Origin: Acidimicrobiaceae bacterium
Lineage (GTDB): Bacteria; Actinomycetota; Acidimicrobiia; Acidimicrobiales; Poriferisodalaceae
Length of the DNA: 51,779 nt
Direction of reading: 5' to 3'
Assembly (NCBI GenBank): GCA_002708935.1
Contig: PAPO01000024.1
Coordinates: 284,322-336,100, forward strand
Within the stretch, counting starts at the first letter, position 1, and every line of letters starts with the position of its first letter. Below are positions 1 through 8,889 of this stretch, one piece after another. The translations under genes and the position numbers were made by a program. The notes beneath the pieces were generated by a model that was not told where the DNA came from, did no database searches, and saw only the letters and a program-made list of their open reading frames with translations.

Positions 1-665
1 CCAGCGGCTGCCAAGATTGCCACGTCAGGCTTAAGTTCACTCATGATCCCGTCGTATCTACCCGATGTGTCCTGGAACAGAACGCTTCCTTCCGGTGTTT
101 CAATCATGTAGATCAGGGCTCCCCCGTCGCCGCGATCGCTATGCCCGGGTTGCGACTCTTGGAGGTGCGCCCGAGTTGCTTCAGAGGTTTCGGTAGTCAG
201 GTATTTCATCAGATCGACAAAGCGGTCTTGCTGCTCATGCCAGTGAACGCCAAGGTCCCCTAAACACACGACATCCGGCTCGTCCATCTGAGCATGCGAC
301 CAAACACAGGAGTGTTGGCTTGGATGCACCGAAACCGTCACGCCTGGCCCAAGGTCAATGGTTTCGCCACCGGCGACACAGATCATACGATCGAGAGGCA
401 CTCCGAGTGTTTCCATCACCCGAACAGATTCATATGAACCAATGAGAGTTGCATCGGTATTCTCAATTATCCGCTCAGCACCCCACAGGTGGTCAAAATG
501 ACTGTGACCGATAAGTATGTAGTCAGCTTCGGTAATGTCGGAAGCCGTTAGGCCGGTTCCTTGTGCTCCCTCCGGCCGGTCGATATAAGCGTCTAGAAAG
601 ATTGTCATCCCAGAAGTGCGCAGTGAGAATGTTGCGCAGCCGTACCAGTCTAAATATGTGGCCAT
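1..665 (-). CDS. MBL-fold metal-dependent hydrolase (partial, C-terminus beyond window)
   Basis: Reading the minus strand from the ATG at 663-665 gives an open frame through the left edge of the window, so the C-terminus is missing. The protein begins MATYLDWYGCATFSLRT and carries the metallo-beta-lactamase-fold motif HSHFDH near residue 53. Further likely metal ligands lie in HPSQHS and in GDLG. This resembles the UlaG/YhfI-like class of cytoplasmic MBL hydrolases. Metal-dependent hydrolysis is expected from the family, but the substrate is unknown. It is transcribed divergently from the molybdate transporter operon. The gap between the two genes is very short, so their promoters must be compressed or lie inside coding sequence. 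Confidence 0.85.
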   Translation of the reverse strand, partial: MATYLDWYGCATFSLRTSGMTIFLDAYIDRPEGAQGTGLTASDITEADYILIGHSHFDHLWGAERIIENTDATLIGSYESVRVMETLGVPLDRMICVAGGETIDLGPGVTVSVHPSQHSCVWSHAQMDEPDVVCLGDLGVHWHEQQDRFVDLMKYLTTETSEATRAHLQESQPGHSDRGDGGALIYMIETPEGSVLFQDTSGRYDGIMSELKPDVAILAAA

Positions 666-708
666 AGATGAAAACTAGACGAACGTGAATCCAGAAGTGA
701 AGGCGTCA

Positions 709-1476
709 ATGTTTAAGACCGCTATCCAAGCGAAGAAGTTCAGCAAATCTGTGGCCATCGTGCTGATCCTTCCGTGCTTGTTGGCAAGCGGATGCACTTC
801 ACAAGAGAATGTTTTACGCCTGTTCGTTGCGTCGTCAATGACCGACTTCATTGGACAGATTTCTTCCGATCACAGCACTAGTCAGCCCGCAACCGTGACT
901 GCGATAAATATCGCGGGGAGCGGAACCCTCCTTACCCAACTCGACGAAGGTGCTGAAGCGGACGTGGTCATTTTGGCCGGGCGAGACCACATGCGTCGTC
1001 TTCAGGAGATGGGCTCCTTCTTGCCACCTGTCCAATTTGCTAGCACTTCCCTATCGGTCGTCGTGTCTCCTGAGCTAGCTAGTGCAACTCTTTCGATACG
1101 GGACCTAAAGGCCGGTGAGCTACAGGGCGCCGCGTGTGTTATCTCCGCTCCATGTGGTCAACTAGCAGAGCAGTTCGCCGCAGCAAATGGCCTTGAGCTG
1201 CGCTCCTGGAGTCGGGAACCAAATGTGAGATCCGTGCTTGCCAAGGTCGAAAGAGGCGAGGTGGACTTTGGTTTCGTGTACCGAACCGATTTCCTGGCGA
1301 CGGAGACCGACATTGCGGAACTTGCCGACAGCGGCGCCGAAGCATTTACCACCTTCTATTCTCTCGCCGTGGCTCGTGATGCACCAAACATGACTCAGGC
1401 AGTCGCATTGGTTGAGCTGATTACGTCCCAGTATGGTCAAAGCCAACTGAGACAACTCGGGTTCGAACTTCCATGA
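709..1476 (+). CDS. modA: Molybdate ABC transporter substrate-binding lipoprotein ModA
   Basis: Extracytoplasmic binding protein that should capture molybdate (or tungstate) for ModBC. The N-terminus is basic, then hydrophobic, then LLASGC, a lipobox giving a lipid-anchored Cys at residue 29. The mature part shows the ModA pattern of FVASSMTDF, AGSGTLLTQL and ADVVI, which are anion-binding loops. I chose ATG 709 because GAAGG lies about 5 bases upstream and the signal peptide then has normal length. A GTG at 685 would add eight residues. The stop overlaps the modB start (ATGA), so translation is probably coupled. No ModE-type regulator is present in the window. Confidence 0.9.
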   Translation: MFKTAIQAKKFSKSVAIVLILPCLLASGCTSQENVLRLFVASSMTDFIGQISSDHSTSQPATVTAINIAGSGTLLTQLDEGAEADVVILAGRDHMRRLQEMGSFLPPVQFASTSLSVVVSPELASATLSIRDLKAGELQGAACVISAPCGQLAEQFAAANGLELRSWSREPNVRSVLAKVERGEVDFGFVYRTDFLATETDIAELADSGAEAFTTFYSLAVARDAPNMTQAVALVELITSQYGQSQLRQLGFELP

Positions 1477-2255
1477 GGGCTCGCCTACCGGTCAGAATCC
1501 GAGCAGTAGCTCTTGGCGCGTTGGTGTTTATTGCAACGCCTCTTTTGTCTCTGCTGTGGCGGGTTCCATGGTCGCGACTCGTCGATCTCCTGACTCGTGA
1601 TGTCGTCACCGATGCTCTGTTGCTTTCGCTCATCAGTAGTGTCGCGGCCGCCTTAGCCGCCCTAGCTTTGGGAATACCACTGGCTTTGCAGTTAGCGCGC
1701 ATGAACGGGTTCGTAGCCTCAGTCGTTCGGGCAGTTGTAGTTCTACCCATGATCTTGCCGCCGGTCGTGGGAGGCGCGGCTCTTCTTTTTGCGTTCGGAC
1801 GAAAGGGCCTCGTCGGCTCGGTGGTTTCTGATGTGACTGGCTTCGTTGTGCCCTACACGCTGACAGGCGTCATCGTGGCAAACACGTTCGTCGCCCTTCC
1901 TTTCGTGGTGCTTACCGTCGAAGGAGCTTTAAGGGCTCTAGATCCCAGATTCGAATTGGCGGCCGCCACGCTTGGAGCCAATGAAACTCGAGTGACCTTC
2001 AGAGTTGTTCTGCCCATGGTCCGACCCGCACTTATAGCGGGCGGGTTTTTGGCTTGGGCTCGCGCTCTTGGAGAGTTTGGTGCGACGATCACATTCGCCG
2101 GCAACATTCAGGGCAAAACCCAGACCTTGCCCCTCGCAGTTTTCGTAGCTTTGGAGACAGATCGAGAGGCTGCCTTAGCAATGAGCGTCGTCCTGATTGC
2201 TGTGTCTCTCCTGATATTGGTATCGCTTCGGGATAGGTGGTGGCCGGTTCGATGA
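1473..2255 (+). CDS. modB: Molybdate ABC transporter permease ModB
   Basis: Inner-membrane permease of the molybdate importer, about 260 residues with five or six hydrophobic segments. The ABC-permease EAA-type cytoplasmic loop is visible as ELAAATLGANETRVTFRVVLP, followed by the ModB-typical stretch ARALGEFGATITFAGN. The first half contains VVLPMILPPVVGGAALL, also typical of ModB/CysT-type permeases. It overlaps modA at its start and modC at its end (ATGA at both junctions), which indicates a single operon. Identification rests on motif similarity and on position between modA and modC. Confidence 0.93.
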   Translation: MRARLPVRIRAVALGALVFIATPLLSLLWRVPWSRLVDLLTRDVVTDALLLSLISSVAAALAALALGIPLALQLARMNGFVASVVRAVVVLPMILPPVVGGAALLFAFGRKGLVGSVVSDVTGFVVPYTLTGVIVANTFVALPFVVLTVEGALRALDPRFELAAATLGANETRVTFRVVLPMVRPALIAGGFLAWARALGEFGATITFAGNIQGKTQTLPLAVFVALETDREAALAMSVVLIAVSLLILVSLRDRWWPVR

Positions 2256-3313
2256 CCAATACTCCTGAGTTTCTTTTAGATGCCAGGGTCGTCCTCGATC
2301 GAGGAGACCTTCGCTTGGATGCCGAATTGCAGGTCCATCATGGCGAGGTAGTAGCGATAATGGGACCAAACGGCGCCGGGAAGACGACCCTTCTAAACGC
2401 TTTACTCGGATGGCTGCCCCTTCGATCTGGGTGGATATTGGTTGACGGCAAAGCCTTTGAAACACCGGATGACGACAGGGTGACGCCAATTCATCGCCGC
2501 GGCCTCGGAATGATTTTTCAGGACGGCCTTCTTTTCCCCCACTTAAAGGTGGCTGGCAATATTCAGTTTGGGGCGGCTTCCGATAAAGATTTATCGGCCC
2601 TGATAGAAACACTGGAGCTTTCAAACTTGCTCGAGAGATATCCTTCCGAGCTGTCCGCCGGGCAGACTCAAAGAGTGGCTTTGGCTCGAACACTTGCCGC
2701 TGAACCCAAAATGGTGTTGTTAGATGAACCACTGGCATCACTCGATGTCACCGGACGGTCTAGGGCCCGAGAGTTGATCGGAGCTGCCCTCTCGGAGAAT
2801 CTATCTGGAGCCCTGATCGTGACCCATGACCCTGTCGACGCGTTCGCGTTGGCACAACGAGTCGTGGTTATGGAGAATGGCCACATCACTCAGTTTGACT
2901 CACCAGCGGCCATACAGTCACGACCTCAATCTCGTTGGGTGGCGGATCTTATGGGCTGGAACATTTTCCGAGGCGTCGGCAGAGGAGTGTCAGTAGTGAC
3001 GGCCAATGGGACAGAGATAACTACTACCGGTCTCGAATCCGACGGTGAGGTGGCCGTCATGATCAACCCGGCATCGGTTGCGCTGTTCCCCGAGAGGCCC
3101 GTGGGTAGTCCGAGAAATAGCTGGCTGTGTCAGGTTCGAGGAGTTCAACTTCTCGGTGACGTTGCACGGGTGTCCTTGTCGGGTCCATTGGACATTTATG
3201 CAGATATCACGGCGGGTGCCGCTGCAGAACTAGGACTTAACGAGGGAACCGAAATATGGGTGACCGTCAAAGCCACCGAGGTCCATGTCGAGGCTCAGCC
3301 AATTGGTGAGTGA
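2252..3313 (+). CDS. modC: Molybdate ABC transporter ATP-binding protein ModC
   Basis: Cytoplasmic ATPase that energises molybdate import. Walker A is GPNGAGKT (about residues 38-45), the Q-loop lies in MIFQD, the signature is LSAGQ (about 134), Walker B is VLLDEP (about 155), and the H-loop is VTHD. A C-terminal region of about 120 residues fits a TOBE/Mop-like oxyanion-sensing domain, so feedback inhibition by molybdate is plausible. I chose ATG 2252, which overlaps the modB stop as ATGA. A GTG at 2237 would add five residues. Molybdate import implies molybdoenzymes elsewhere in the genome, since none is encoded here. Confidence 0.93.
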   Translation: MTNTPEFLLDARVVLDRGDLRLDAELQVHHGEVVAIMGPNGAGKTTLLNALLGWLPLRSGWILVDGKAFETPDDDRVTPIHRRGLGMIFQDGLLFPHLKVAGNIQFGAASDKDLSALIETLELSNLLERYPSELSAGQTQRVALARTLAAEPKMVLLDEPLASLDVTGRSRARELIGAALSENLSGALIVTHDPVDAFALAQRVVVMENGHITQFDSPAAIQSRPQSRWVADLMGWNIFRGVGRGVSVVTANGTEITTTGLESDGEVAVMINPASVALFPERPVGSPRNSWLCQVRGVQLLGDVARVSLSGPLDIYADITAGAAAELGLNEGTEIWVTVKATEVHVEAQPIGE

Positions 3314-3382
3314 CCCTGTTCACCGAAAACGGCAGAAAACCGAAAGAGCGGGGGCCTGCGAAGTTTGACTACGGTCCTAGCC

Positions 3383-4165
3383 ATGAAGATTTCGGACCTT
3401 TTCGACGTGCAGGGCAAAGTAGCGATTGTTACCGGAGGTAGCCGAGGAATCGGATACATGATCAGCGAAGGCCTCCTTCGCAACGGAGTTCGCGTCTACA
3501 TCACATCGCGCAAGAGCCAAGACTGTCTCCAAGCAGCGGAGACCTTAAGCGAGTACGGCCAATGCACCGCGTTGCCCGCCGATTTGAGCGACGATCACAG
3601 TCGGAGTCAATTCGTGGAGGCCTTTCGCGCTAAAGAACAGCACCTTGATCTGTTGGTTAACAACGCTGGGGCCGCGTGGGGCGCACCTCTTGGAGACTTT
3701 CCGTCAAGTGGATTCGACAAGGTCCTAAACGTCAATCTGAAGGCGCCATTCATGTTGACGCAAGATCTGCTGCCCGAACTGCGAGCTACCGCAAATGCGG
3801 ATGATCCATCTCGCGTGATCATGATCGGTTCGATAGACGGCGTCCGGGTGCCTTTTGGCGACAACTACTCCTATTCAGCATCGAAGGCCGGGGTCCATAT
3901 GCTTACCCGCCATCTAGCGCATGACCTCGTCCGAGACCAGATAAACGTGAACTGCATAGCACCAGGACCCTTCGAATCAAAGATGATGAGCTACGTGCTT
4001 GACGACCCCGAACGCCGCGCCGGTGTTATCGCCTCGACCCCCTTGGGCAGAATAGGCACACCAGAAGACATCGTCGGAGCGGTCATCTTCTTTTCTAGCC
4101 GAGCGGGGGCTTGGTTGACGGGCGTGACATTGCCGGTAGACGGAGGAATCTCTACCCATGGCTGA
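3383..4165 (+). CDS. SDR family oxidoreductase (RhlG/3-oxoacyl reductase-like)
   Basis: Classical short-chain dehydrogenase/reductase of about 260 residues. The NAD(P)-binding TGGSRGIG lies near the N-terminus, NNAGA follows, the catalytic Ser is in MIGSIDG, and the catalytic Tyr and Lys are in YSASK. The C-terminal sequence WLTGVTLPVDGG is typical of FabG/RhlG-like members. It should interconvert a hydroxyl and a keto group on a small or acyl substrate, which cannot be specified. ATG 3383 is preferred, and a TTG at 3365 is also open. Its last bases overlap the start of the flavin reductase gene, so the two are probably co-translated. No obvious terminator separates it from modC, 69 bases upstream. 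Confidence 0.88.
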   Translation: MKISDLFDVQGKVAIVTGGSRGIGYMISEGLLRNGVRVYITSRKSQDCLQAAETLSEYGQCTALPADLSDDHSRSQFVEAFRAKEQHLDLLVNNAGAAWGAPLGDFPSSGFDKVLNVNLKAPFMLTQDLLPELRATANADDPSRVIMIGSIDGVRVPFGDNYSYSASKAGVHMLTRHLAHDLVRDQINVNCIAPGPFESKMMSYVLDDPERRAGVIASTPLGRIGTPEDIVGAVIFFSSRAGAWLTGVTLPVDGGISTHG

Positions 4166-4718
4166 AACGCCAAGTTGCACGATATTGGTAGGCAGCCTGA
4201 GAAAGGACTCAATAAACAAAGCTGCTGCGGATTGCGCTAGTGAATACCTCAAAGGTCGCTTCACTCTTTATCGACCGGATCTTTCTGGACTGCCTCCCTT
4301 CAACCAGGACGTTGAGGATGCAGGTGACCCACCAGCGGTCGCTGATCTAAAGGCCGCCGTCTTAGATAGTGAGTTGATTCTGATCTTTTCACCGGAGTAC
4401 AACTACGGGATTCCCGGAGTGCTAAAGAATGCCGTCGACTGGCTATCGCGTCCGTTCCGAGCGGGAAGCCTCGTCGGAAAGGCTGTTGGCATCACGAGTG
4501 TTACACCGGGGTCTCGTGGGGGCGAAAACACACGAGAACAACTCCTTCAAACTTGTGGCGTTCTTACTGAGCGGCTTTACCAAGTCACTTTAGGGATTCC
4601 CAATGTTCTCGAACTAGACGATGGCGCCATTCCCGAGCTAGCCCGATCGGCACTACGAGATTGGCTCGGTGAGGTCATCGAATTCAGCCAGAACGCCCCC
4701 GAGACCAACGACTTCTAA
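4158..4718 (+). CDS. NAD(P)H-dependent FMN reductase (ChrR/azoreductase-like)
   Basis: Flavodoxin-fold reductase of 186 residues. The FMN phosphate-binding motif GSLRKDSINK occurs near residue 12, and SPEYNYGIPGVLKNAVDW is the strongly conserved central signature of NADPH-dependent FMN reductases and quinone/chromate reductases. The expected role is two-electron reduction of FMN or quinones, either for detoxification or to supply reduced flavin to a monooxygenase. The ATG at 4158 overlaps the end of the upstream SDR gene by eight bases, so they form a two-gene unit. Two-component flavin monooxygenases need such reductases, and an HsaA-like enzyme lies at 40.1 kb, but no link can be shown. Confidence 0.9.
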   Translation: MAETPSCTILVGSLRKDSINKAAADCASEYLKGRFTLYRPDLSGLPPFNQDVEDAGDPPAVADLKAAVLDSELILIFSPEYNYGIPGVLKNAVDWLSRPFRAGSLVGKAVGITSVTPGSRGGENTREQLLQTCGVLTERLYQVTLGIPNVLELDDGAIPELARSALRDWLGEVIEFSQNAPETNDF

Positions 4719-4755
4719 TTTGTCGCGAAACTCTTGCGACGGTCGTTGTGGGACC

Positions 4756-5880
4756 TTACCTCCGGATGGTGGTCCACCCAGTCCGTTTACTGTCATCAAA
4801 GGCAGCCGAATAGCGGTCAGTCAGTCCCGCATCCACCTCACCAGCCACCACTCCAACACGGCCCATCGCTTCTTTCCAAACATCGATCAAGCGATCCTCG
4901 CCTGCATAGTTGAAGATGTCGGAAAGCGACCGCTCAGCTGACCCACCGGGTTCAAGGGGATTCTCCGCCAAGTAACGAGCGGTGGCTGATAGCCCATCAA
5001 TGGGATCCACTGCATCCTTGTATCCCAAATCAAACATTGCTTTTTCGCTTGAGGTGACGCGGTGGTGAGGTGTTCCGCGAAGGGTCAACCGTTGCGCGAG
5101 AGTGGCGTATTCCCATGGGATGCTGACAATCTCGAACTCGTGGCCCAAAGCGGTCGCGATAATTTCAGTCCATTGCAATAAGGTCGGCGTCCACTCATCC
5201 GAAGCGTTGTAGACCTCGCCGGCTGCTATATCCGGCTTGTCAACAATCGTTAAGAGCATTTCGGCGGCGTTAATCGAGTAAGCCCTTGACTGAAGAGTCA
5301 TTCCTCCATCTGGCAAAATTAGGTGCTTTCGCCCGTCTAACACTCGGCGCACGATCGACCATTCGGTACTCGCTACCTGTCCCGGACCGTAAATCCATGG
5401 GTACCTGAGGTGCGTTGCCGTTGGATGGCTATCAAATACCGTCACCTCTGTCCGGCCAATATTTGCGACTTTTCGGTTAACGGCGAACTCGGGGCCTTCA
5501 TCGACGACCAAACGCGCCGTTTCTCGAGTGGGTACTCTCATCCCAGCCGGCCATAACGCGTCCGCGTCGCCCCATCCGGTGTAGGCAGGGACTCCGCCCA
5601 CACTTATGAACTTCTCTACCTGTCCTTTGAACAACTCTGCTAGCTCTCGAAGCCGCCCGTACATAACTATTACAAGATCAAACGTTCGACCATCGAGGGA
5701 CGTTCGCGTCTTCCCTATATCGAAAGGGTCGGTATGGATATGTTCTACCGTCTCGGGAATTTCAGGCGATTCATGTGCCCCGGTATGAAGAATGGAGACA
5801 TCGAATCCCCGATGTATCAAACCGTTGACGATATGGGGGCCAGTTGGTCCTGTTCCGCCTACGACCAGCGCTCGTGGCAT
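4756..5880 (-). CDS. NAD-dependent epimerase/dehydratase family protein
   Basis: Extended SDR-type protein of about 374 residues. The N-terminus reads MPRALVVGGTGPTGPHIV, a Rossmann nucleotide-binding motif of the GGTGxxG type. Middle and C-terminal sequences such as YPWIYGPGQ and VYNASDEWTP match the substrate-domain pattern of isoflavone-reductase-like or epimerase-like NAD(P) enzymes. The substrate is unknown. The start is taken as the ATG at 5878-5880. An upstream in-frame start at 5895 is possible, with a TTTCCTCCC segment (GGGAGGAAA on the coding strand) just upstream. It converges with the FMN reductase gene and is divergent from the KOW-like gene. Confidence 0.85.
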   Translation of the reverse strand: MPRALVVGGTGPTGPHIVNGLIHRGFDVSILHTGAHESPEIPETVEHIHTDPFDIGKTRTSLDGRTFDLVIVMYGRLRELAELFKGQVEKFISVGGVPAYTGWGDADALWPAGMRVPTRETARLVVDEGPEFAVNRKVANIGRTEVTVFDSHPTATHLRYPWIYGPGQVASTEWSIVRRVLDGRKHLILPDGGMTLQSRAYSINAAEMLLTIVDKPDIAAGEVYNASDEWTPTLLQWTEIIATALGHEFEIVSIPWEYATLAQRLTLRGTPHHRVTSSEKAMFDLGYKDAVDPIDGLSATARYLAENPLEPGGSAERSLSDIFNYAGEDRLIDVWKEAMGRVGVVAGEVDAGLTDRYSAAFDDSKRTGWTTIRR

Positions 5881-6055
5881 CAAATTTCCTCCCAAGTCTG
5901 GAGGGCATCTTAGAGTTCGTCGCGTGCCTCCGCGTTGACGCGTCTAACTACGTTGCATAACCGAACTGATAGAGCCGGGACACCTTCTCGTGGCTCTAGC
6001 GTTAAATCCGTCCTTTGACTGTGTTGCGAGGCTCATCGCGGTCTACGATTTGGGC

Positions 6056-6715
6056 ATGGCACCTGAAAGCTCCACCCTCAAGAAGGGTGCGCGCGTTGTT
6101 GTTATTGCAGACCTACCAGGAGTCGCTGCAGGCACAGCTGGAAGAGTTGGTCGCTCGATAGGAATTAAGACGGTCAGGTATCGAGTTCAGTTCGAAAACG
6201 GTGTCAATACTTTGTCTGTCGCCGAAAGCAAACTGGTGTCCCCGGCAGCTTGGGAATTCATCAAAGAAAATCGTGAATCGGTAACGGAGACAGAGAATGG
6301 CGGCCCGCCAGCTGTAGCCGCCGCCGTTCCAGTCGCCGCTAGCCAATCCGTGGTCGATCCCGCACCACAGCCTCCCGCAGTGAAGGAAGCCCCTGCAGCG
6401 AAAAGCACACCTGCGCCCCAGCCCGAACCCTCCTCAGGGGCACCTGCTGATGATCCGCGGTTGGCAGCCCTCACCGCAAAGTCGCGTGAAGCTCGCAAAG
6501 ATGCAGGCATTGACGTAGATGCCGAAGTTGCGTCCAACGAAGCTGCCACTGAAGCCGAAGCAACCAGCCAAGAAGAACCTGTTGCCGAAACTCCGGCAGC
6601 GGCCACTGCCTCGGAGCCCGCATCGTCCTCGGAGCCCTCAGTGGAACTGCCCGATGGCTACTTCCCCACAGATAACCGAATTGCTGACCTGTTAGCGTCC
6701 ATCAAAAAGGGTTAG
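6056..6715 (+). CDS. Conserved hypothetical protein with KOW/SH3-like N-terminal domain
   Basis: About 219 residues in three parts. Residues 1-70 form a small beta-rich, KOW-like module (KKGARVVVIADLPGV, then GRVGRSIGIKTVRYRVQFENG). Residues 80-195 are a low-complexity Ala/Pro/Glu/Ser linker. The last 20 or so residues are again ordered-looking and charged (GYFPTDNRIADLLASIKKG). No signal peptide or membrane segment is visible. I do not recognise a function; KOW-like folds often bind nucleic acid or protein. The ATG at 6056 is chosen because the domain begins right after it, although a GTG at 5990 is also in frame. The stop overlaps the 3' end of the convergent DMFase-like gene by four bases. 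Confidence 0.7.
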   Translation: MAPESSTLKKGARVVVIADLPGVAAGTAGRVGRSIGIKTVRYRVQFENGVNTLSVAESKLVSPAAWEFIKENRESVTETENGGPPAVAAAVPVAASQSVVDPAPQPPAVKEAPAAKSTPAPQPEPSSGAPADDPRLAALTAKSREARKDAGIDVDAEVASNEAATEAEATSQEEPVAETPAAATASEPASSSEPSVELPDGYFPTDNRIADLLASIKKG

Positions 6716-8889
6716 CTGCCGATTTGAGTCGGGTTCTCAAACGGAGCTGGGTCCACAAACCGCTCCAAAACATTTCGGGTCATCTGCGCGATGTCGTTGT
6801 CGTAGCCGTTACGGGCTAACGCACCGAACCAAGAAATTGAACCAACACTGAACACGGCGCCACCTGCAGGAGTTTCGTAGAAGACGATGTCCGCACGGAC
6901 GAAAGGGTCTGGCGTAGGGAAGGCGACCGTACCCTCGAACTCTTCTTTAGTTCGCAACATGTCAGGACCGAAATCGGAAGCCGTGGCAACTATGACTGCA
7001 TGGCCCGGAGAACCGAGCTTTTGGTCATACCTGTCTACTTCTTGGCCAGCGGCTCCTCCGCCAAGCCCGGATGTTCCAATCAACTCATCATCTATCCCAT
7101 TGAGAATCCAAGACGCTCGTGAGTCATACACGCCTGGATCCACTCGATAAAAGGTGGCCTTCTCAAATCCTTGGGCTGCGAATCCGATACCCACGAGCTG
7201 ATTAGGAGCACGGCCGTTCCGGCGCCACAGGCCGCCGTACTCGCCGCCCCACGCGTGATAGTTCTCGCCATCACCAGTCTGCCAATTCCGAACCCCGTCT
7301 TCGGCGCGACGCAACTCGATAGCCCCAGGCCATGAATCGCTGAAAGAGACCCGCCAGTAGAAGCCATTTCCGCCGAGATACATAAGACGGCCACCACTGC
7401 GTTGCCACTGATCTAGGGCATCTAACATCGCAGTCGACCAATACTCAGGATGGGACCCGGTGACGATCACCCGGTAAGGAGCAAGTGCGGAGTAGCCATC
7501 GTTGTGAAGGTCCTCATCACTAACGATGTCGTGTCCTACCTCTGTTTGAAGTAAGAACGCGTGGATGTCTGTATCAGGTGTGAAATTCCAACCATCAGCT
7601 CCTGGTCGGAGTTGAAGTACAGGCCGACGCCTCGAACTGAACATCACACCACTGCCATCAGGATGCTTTTCGTAATGACTTAATCCAACCTCCCGATGAT
7701 CGACTAAATACTGATGTTCTGGGCGAAGATTCGAACGCGCGCCAACGAAGTCGGCCCCCTCGATCAACATCCGATGGTTGGCATAAGCCATATAGGTACA
7801 CGTTGGGACCAAGAGGGCGACATCGGCGCACTCGGTTCCTATGGCCGGCCTCACAAAGAAGGGAACTCGGTCAATGCCCAAATCAGATTCAAATCGGAAG
7901 CAGTAGATGCCACTGTCGAGACTTTCGGGAAGACGAATGTTGTGGCTGGGATCCCAGCCAGCGTCGTACAAATCATCATGGTGGAAATGAATGGCGTTCC
8001 ACTCAGCGGGATCATCACTCCAACGTTGGTGTCGACCAGTCCATGTTGGGCCTGTGACGCCCCGAGCCGGTAATTGATTGAGCTCGAGATCGATACCGCC
8101 GACTAGTGGTTGAACTACTGAACCATCCATGCTGTCGTCAAACGCCCATTCGTATGTCCGGTCGTCAGTAACAACCGTAGGCCCAGCTATGCGACCGTCC
8201 CATCTGCTGTTACCTGGCCCCGCCGCCAAACGGAACAGAAGATCGGTAAATGAGAGTGCGGGAATCTCGAATTTTAAGGTGTCTTCGCCCACCTGGAGGA
8301 GATCTCGCCCTGGCGAGAACGTTTCCGGAGACATAATATTTATCTCGATTGAGTTGATATCTAGGTCAACATCGAGTTGCAGGAAATACCAGCGATGTCG
8401 TTCAAGTGGTCGTTCGCGTATCCGCTCTTCGGACTCACCGAACCTGCCCATTAAGACATCACCGCGATTTGAAACCTCGATGATGTCGTTACCAGAGCTC
8501 AGGGACACCAAAACACCATCGCGTTTCAGAAGTGTTGGTTGGAACCAAAGGCTCACTTGCAAGGAAGTAACGGGACCTGGCAGTCGCGCCTCAGCATACG
8601 ATCCGGGAATAACCGGTTGCTCGACGAGGTCGACAGCGAAAGCGTCGATGTCCCCTACTCGCTCTTCGGCGAATCCCGGGCCACTCCGGGTTGGATCACC
8701 ACAGTCCAGACGCACGACCTCCAAGACACCAGAAGTTGGCGTGTGGCTCGACCCGAACCACTGGATCTCTTCGCCAGCGCGTAGTGACCACGGCTCGCAG
8801 TAGCCGGTTATGAGTTTTTGGAGAGCGGGTTCTTTGCCTGTGGGCATTTGATGAAGATCGAAGAGGTGACTGAGTATCTCTCGGGTCAC
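6712..8889 (-). CDS. N,N-dimethylformamidase beta-subunit-like protein
   Basis: Protein of 725 residues resembling the large subunit of dimethylformamidase, which hydrolyses formamides to an amine and formate. Residues of about 100-245 look like a concanavalin/LamG-type beta sandwich. The C-terminal half has the family hallmarks TCTYMAYANHRM (363-374), GLSHYEKHPDGSG (402-414) and VTGSHPEYW (476-484). The published Paracoccus enzyme has mononuclear iron held by two Tyr and one Glu. By spacing I infer Tyr366 (or Tyr369), Tyr406 and Glu482 here. It starts with GTG overlapping the rhodanese stop (GTGA). No gene for the usual small alpha subunit is adjacent, so the true substrate may differ. Confidence 0.82.
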   Translation of the reverse strand: MTREILSHLFDLHQMPTGKEPALQKLITGYCEPWSLRAGEEIQWFGSSHTPTSGVLEVVRLDCGDPTRSGPGFAEERVGDIDAFAVDLVEQPVIPGSYAEARLPGPVTSLQVSLWFQPTLLKRDGVLVSLSSGNDIIEVSNRGDVLMGRFGESEERIRERPLERHRWYFLQLDVDLDINSIEINIMSPETFSPGRDLLQVGEDTLKFEIPALSFTDLLFRLAAGPGNSRWDGRIAGPTVVTDDRTYEWAFDDSMDGSVVQPLVGGIDLELNQLPARGVTGPTWTGRHQRWSDDPAEWNAIHFHHDDLYDAGWDPSHNIRLPESLDSGIYCFRFESDLGIDRVPFFVRPAIGTECADVALLVPTCTYMAYANHRMLIEGADFVGARSNLRPEHQYLVDHREVGLSHYEKHPDGSGVMFSSRRRPVLQLRPGADGWNFTPDTDIHAFLLQTEVGHDIVSDEDLHNDGYSALAPYRVIVTGSHPEYWSTAMLDALDQWQRSGGRLMYLGGNGFYWRVSFSDSWPGAIELRRAEDGVRNWQTGDGENYHAWGGEYGGLWRRNGRAPNQLVGIGFAAQGFEKATFYRVDPGVYDSRASWILNGIDDELIGTSGLGGGAAGQEVDRYDQKLGSPGHAVIVATASDFGPDMLRTKEEFEGTVAFPTPDPFVRADIVFYETPAGGAVFSVGSISWFGALARNGYDNDIAQMTRNVLERFVDPAPFENPTQIGS

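Noticed and set aside
2175-2741. Open frame of 188 codons antisense to modC
   Set aside because: It lies opposite the Walker A and signature regions of modC and shows no coherent protein features.
4722-4740. Five-base-pair stem-loop (GTCGC/GCGAC) between the convergent FMN reductase and epimerase genes
   Set aside because: The stem is short and has no T-run on either strand, so I cannot support it as a terminator.
5935-5961. TTGACG and CATAAC as a promoter for the KOW-like gene
   Set aside because: Spacing is about 15 bases and the -10 match is weak; one such pair is expected by chance in a region of this size.
8129-8803. Open frame of 224 codons on the plus strand inside the DMFase-like gene
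   Set aside because: It is antisense to a well-supported gene, is Ser/Arg/Pro-rich without any family motif, and mirrors the codon pattern of the opposite strand.
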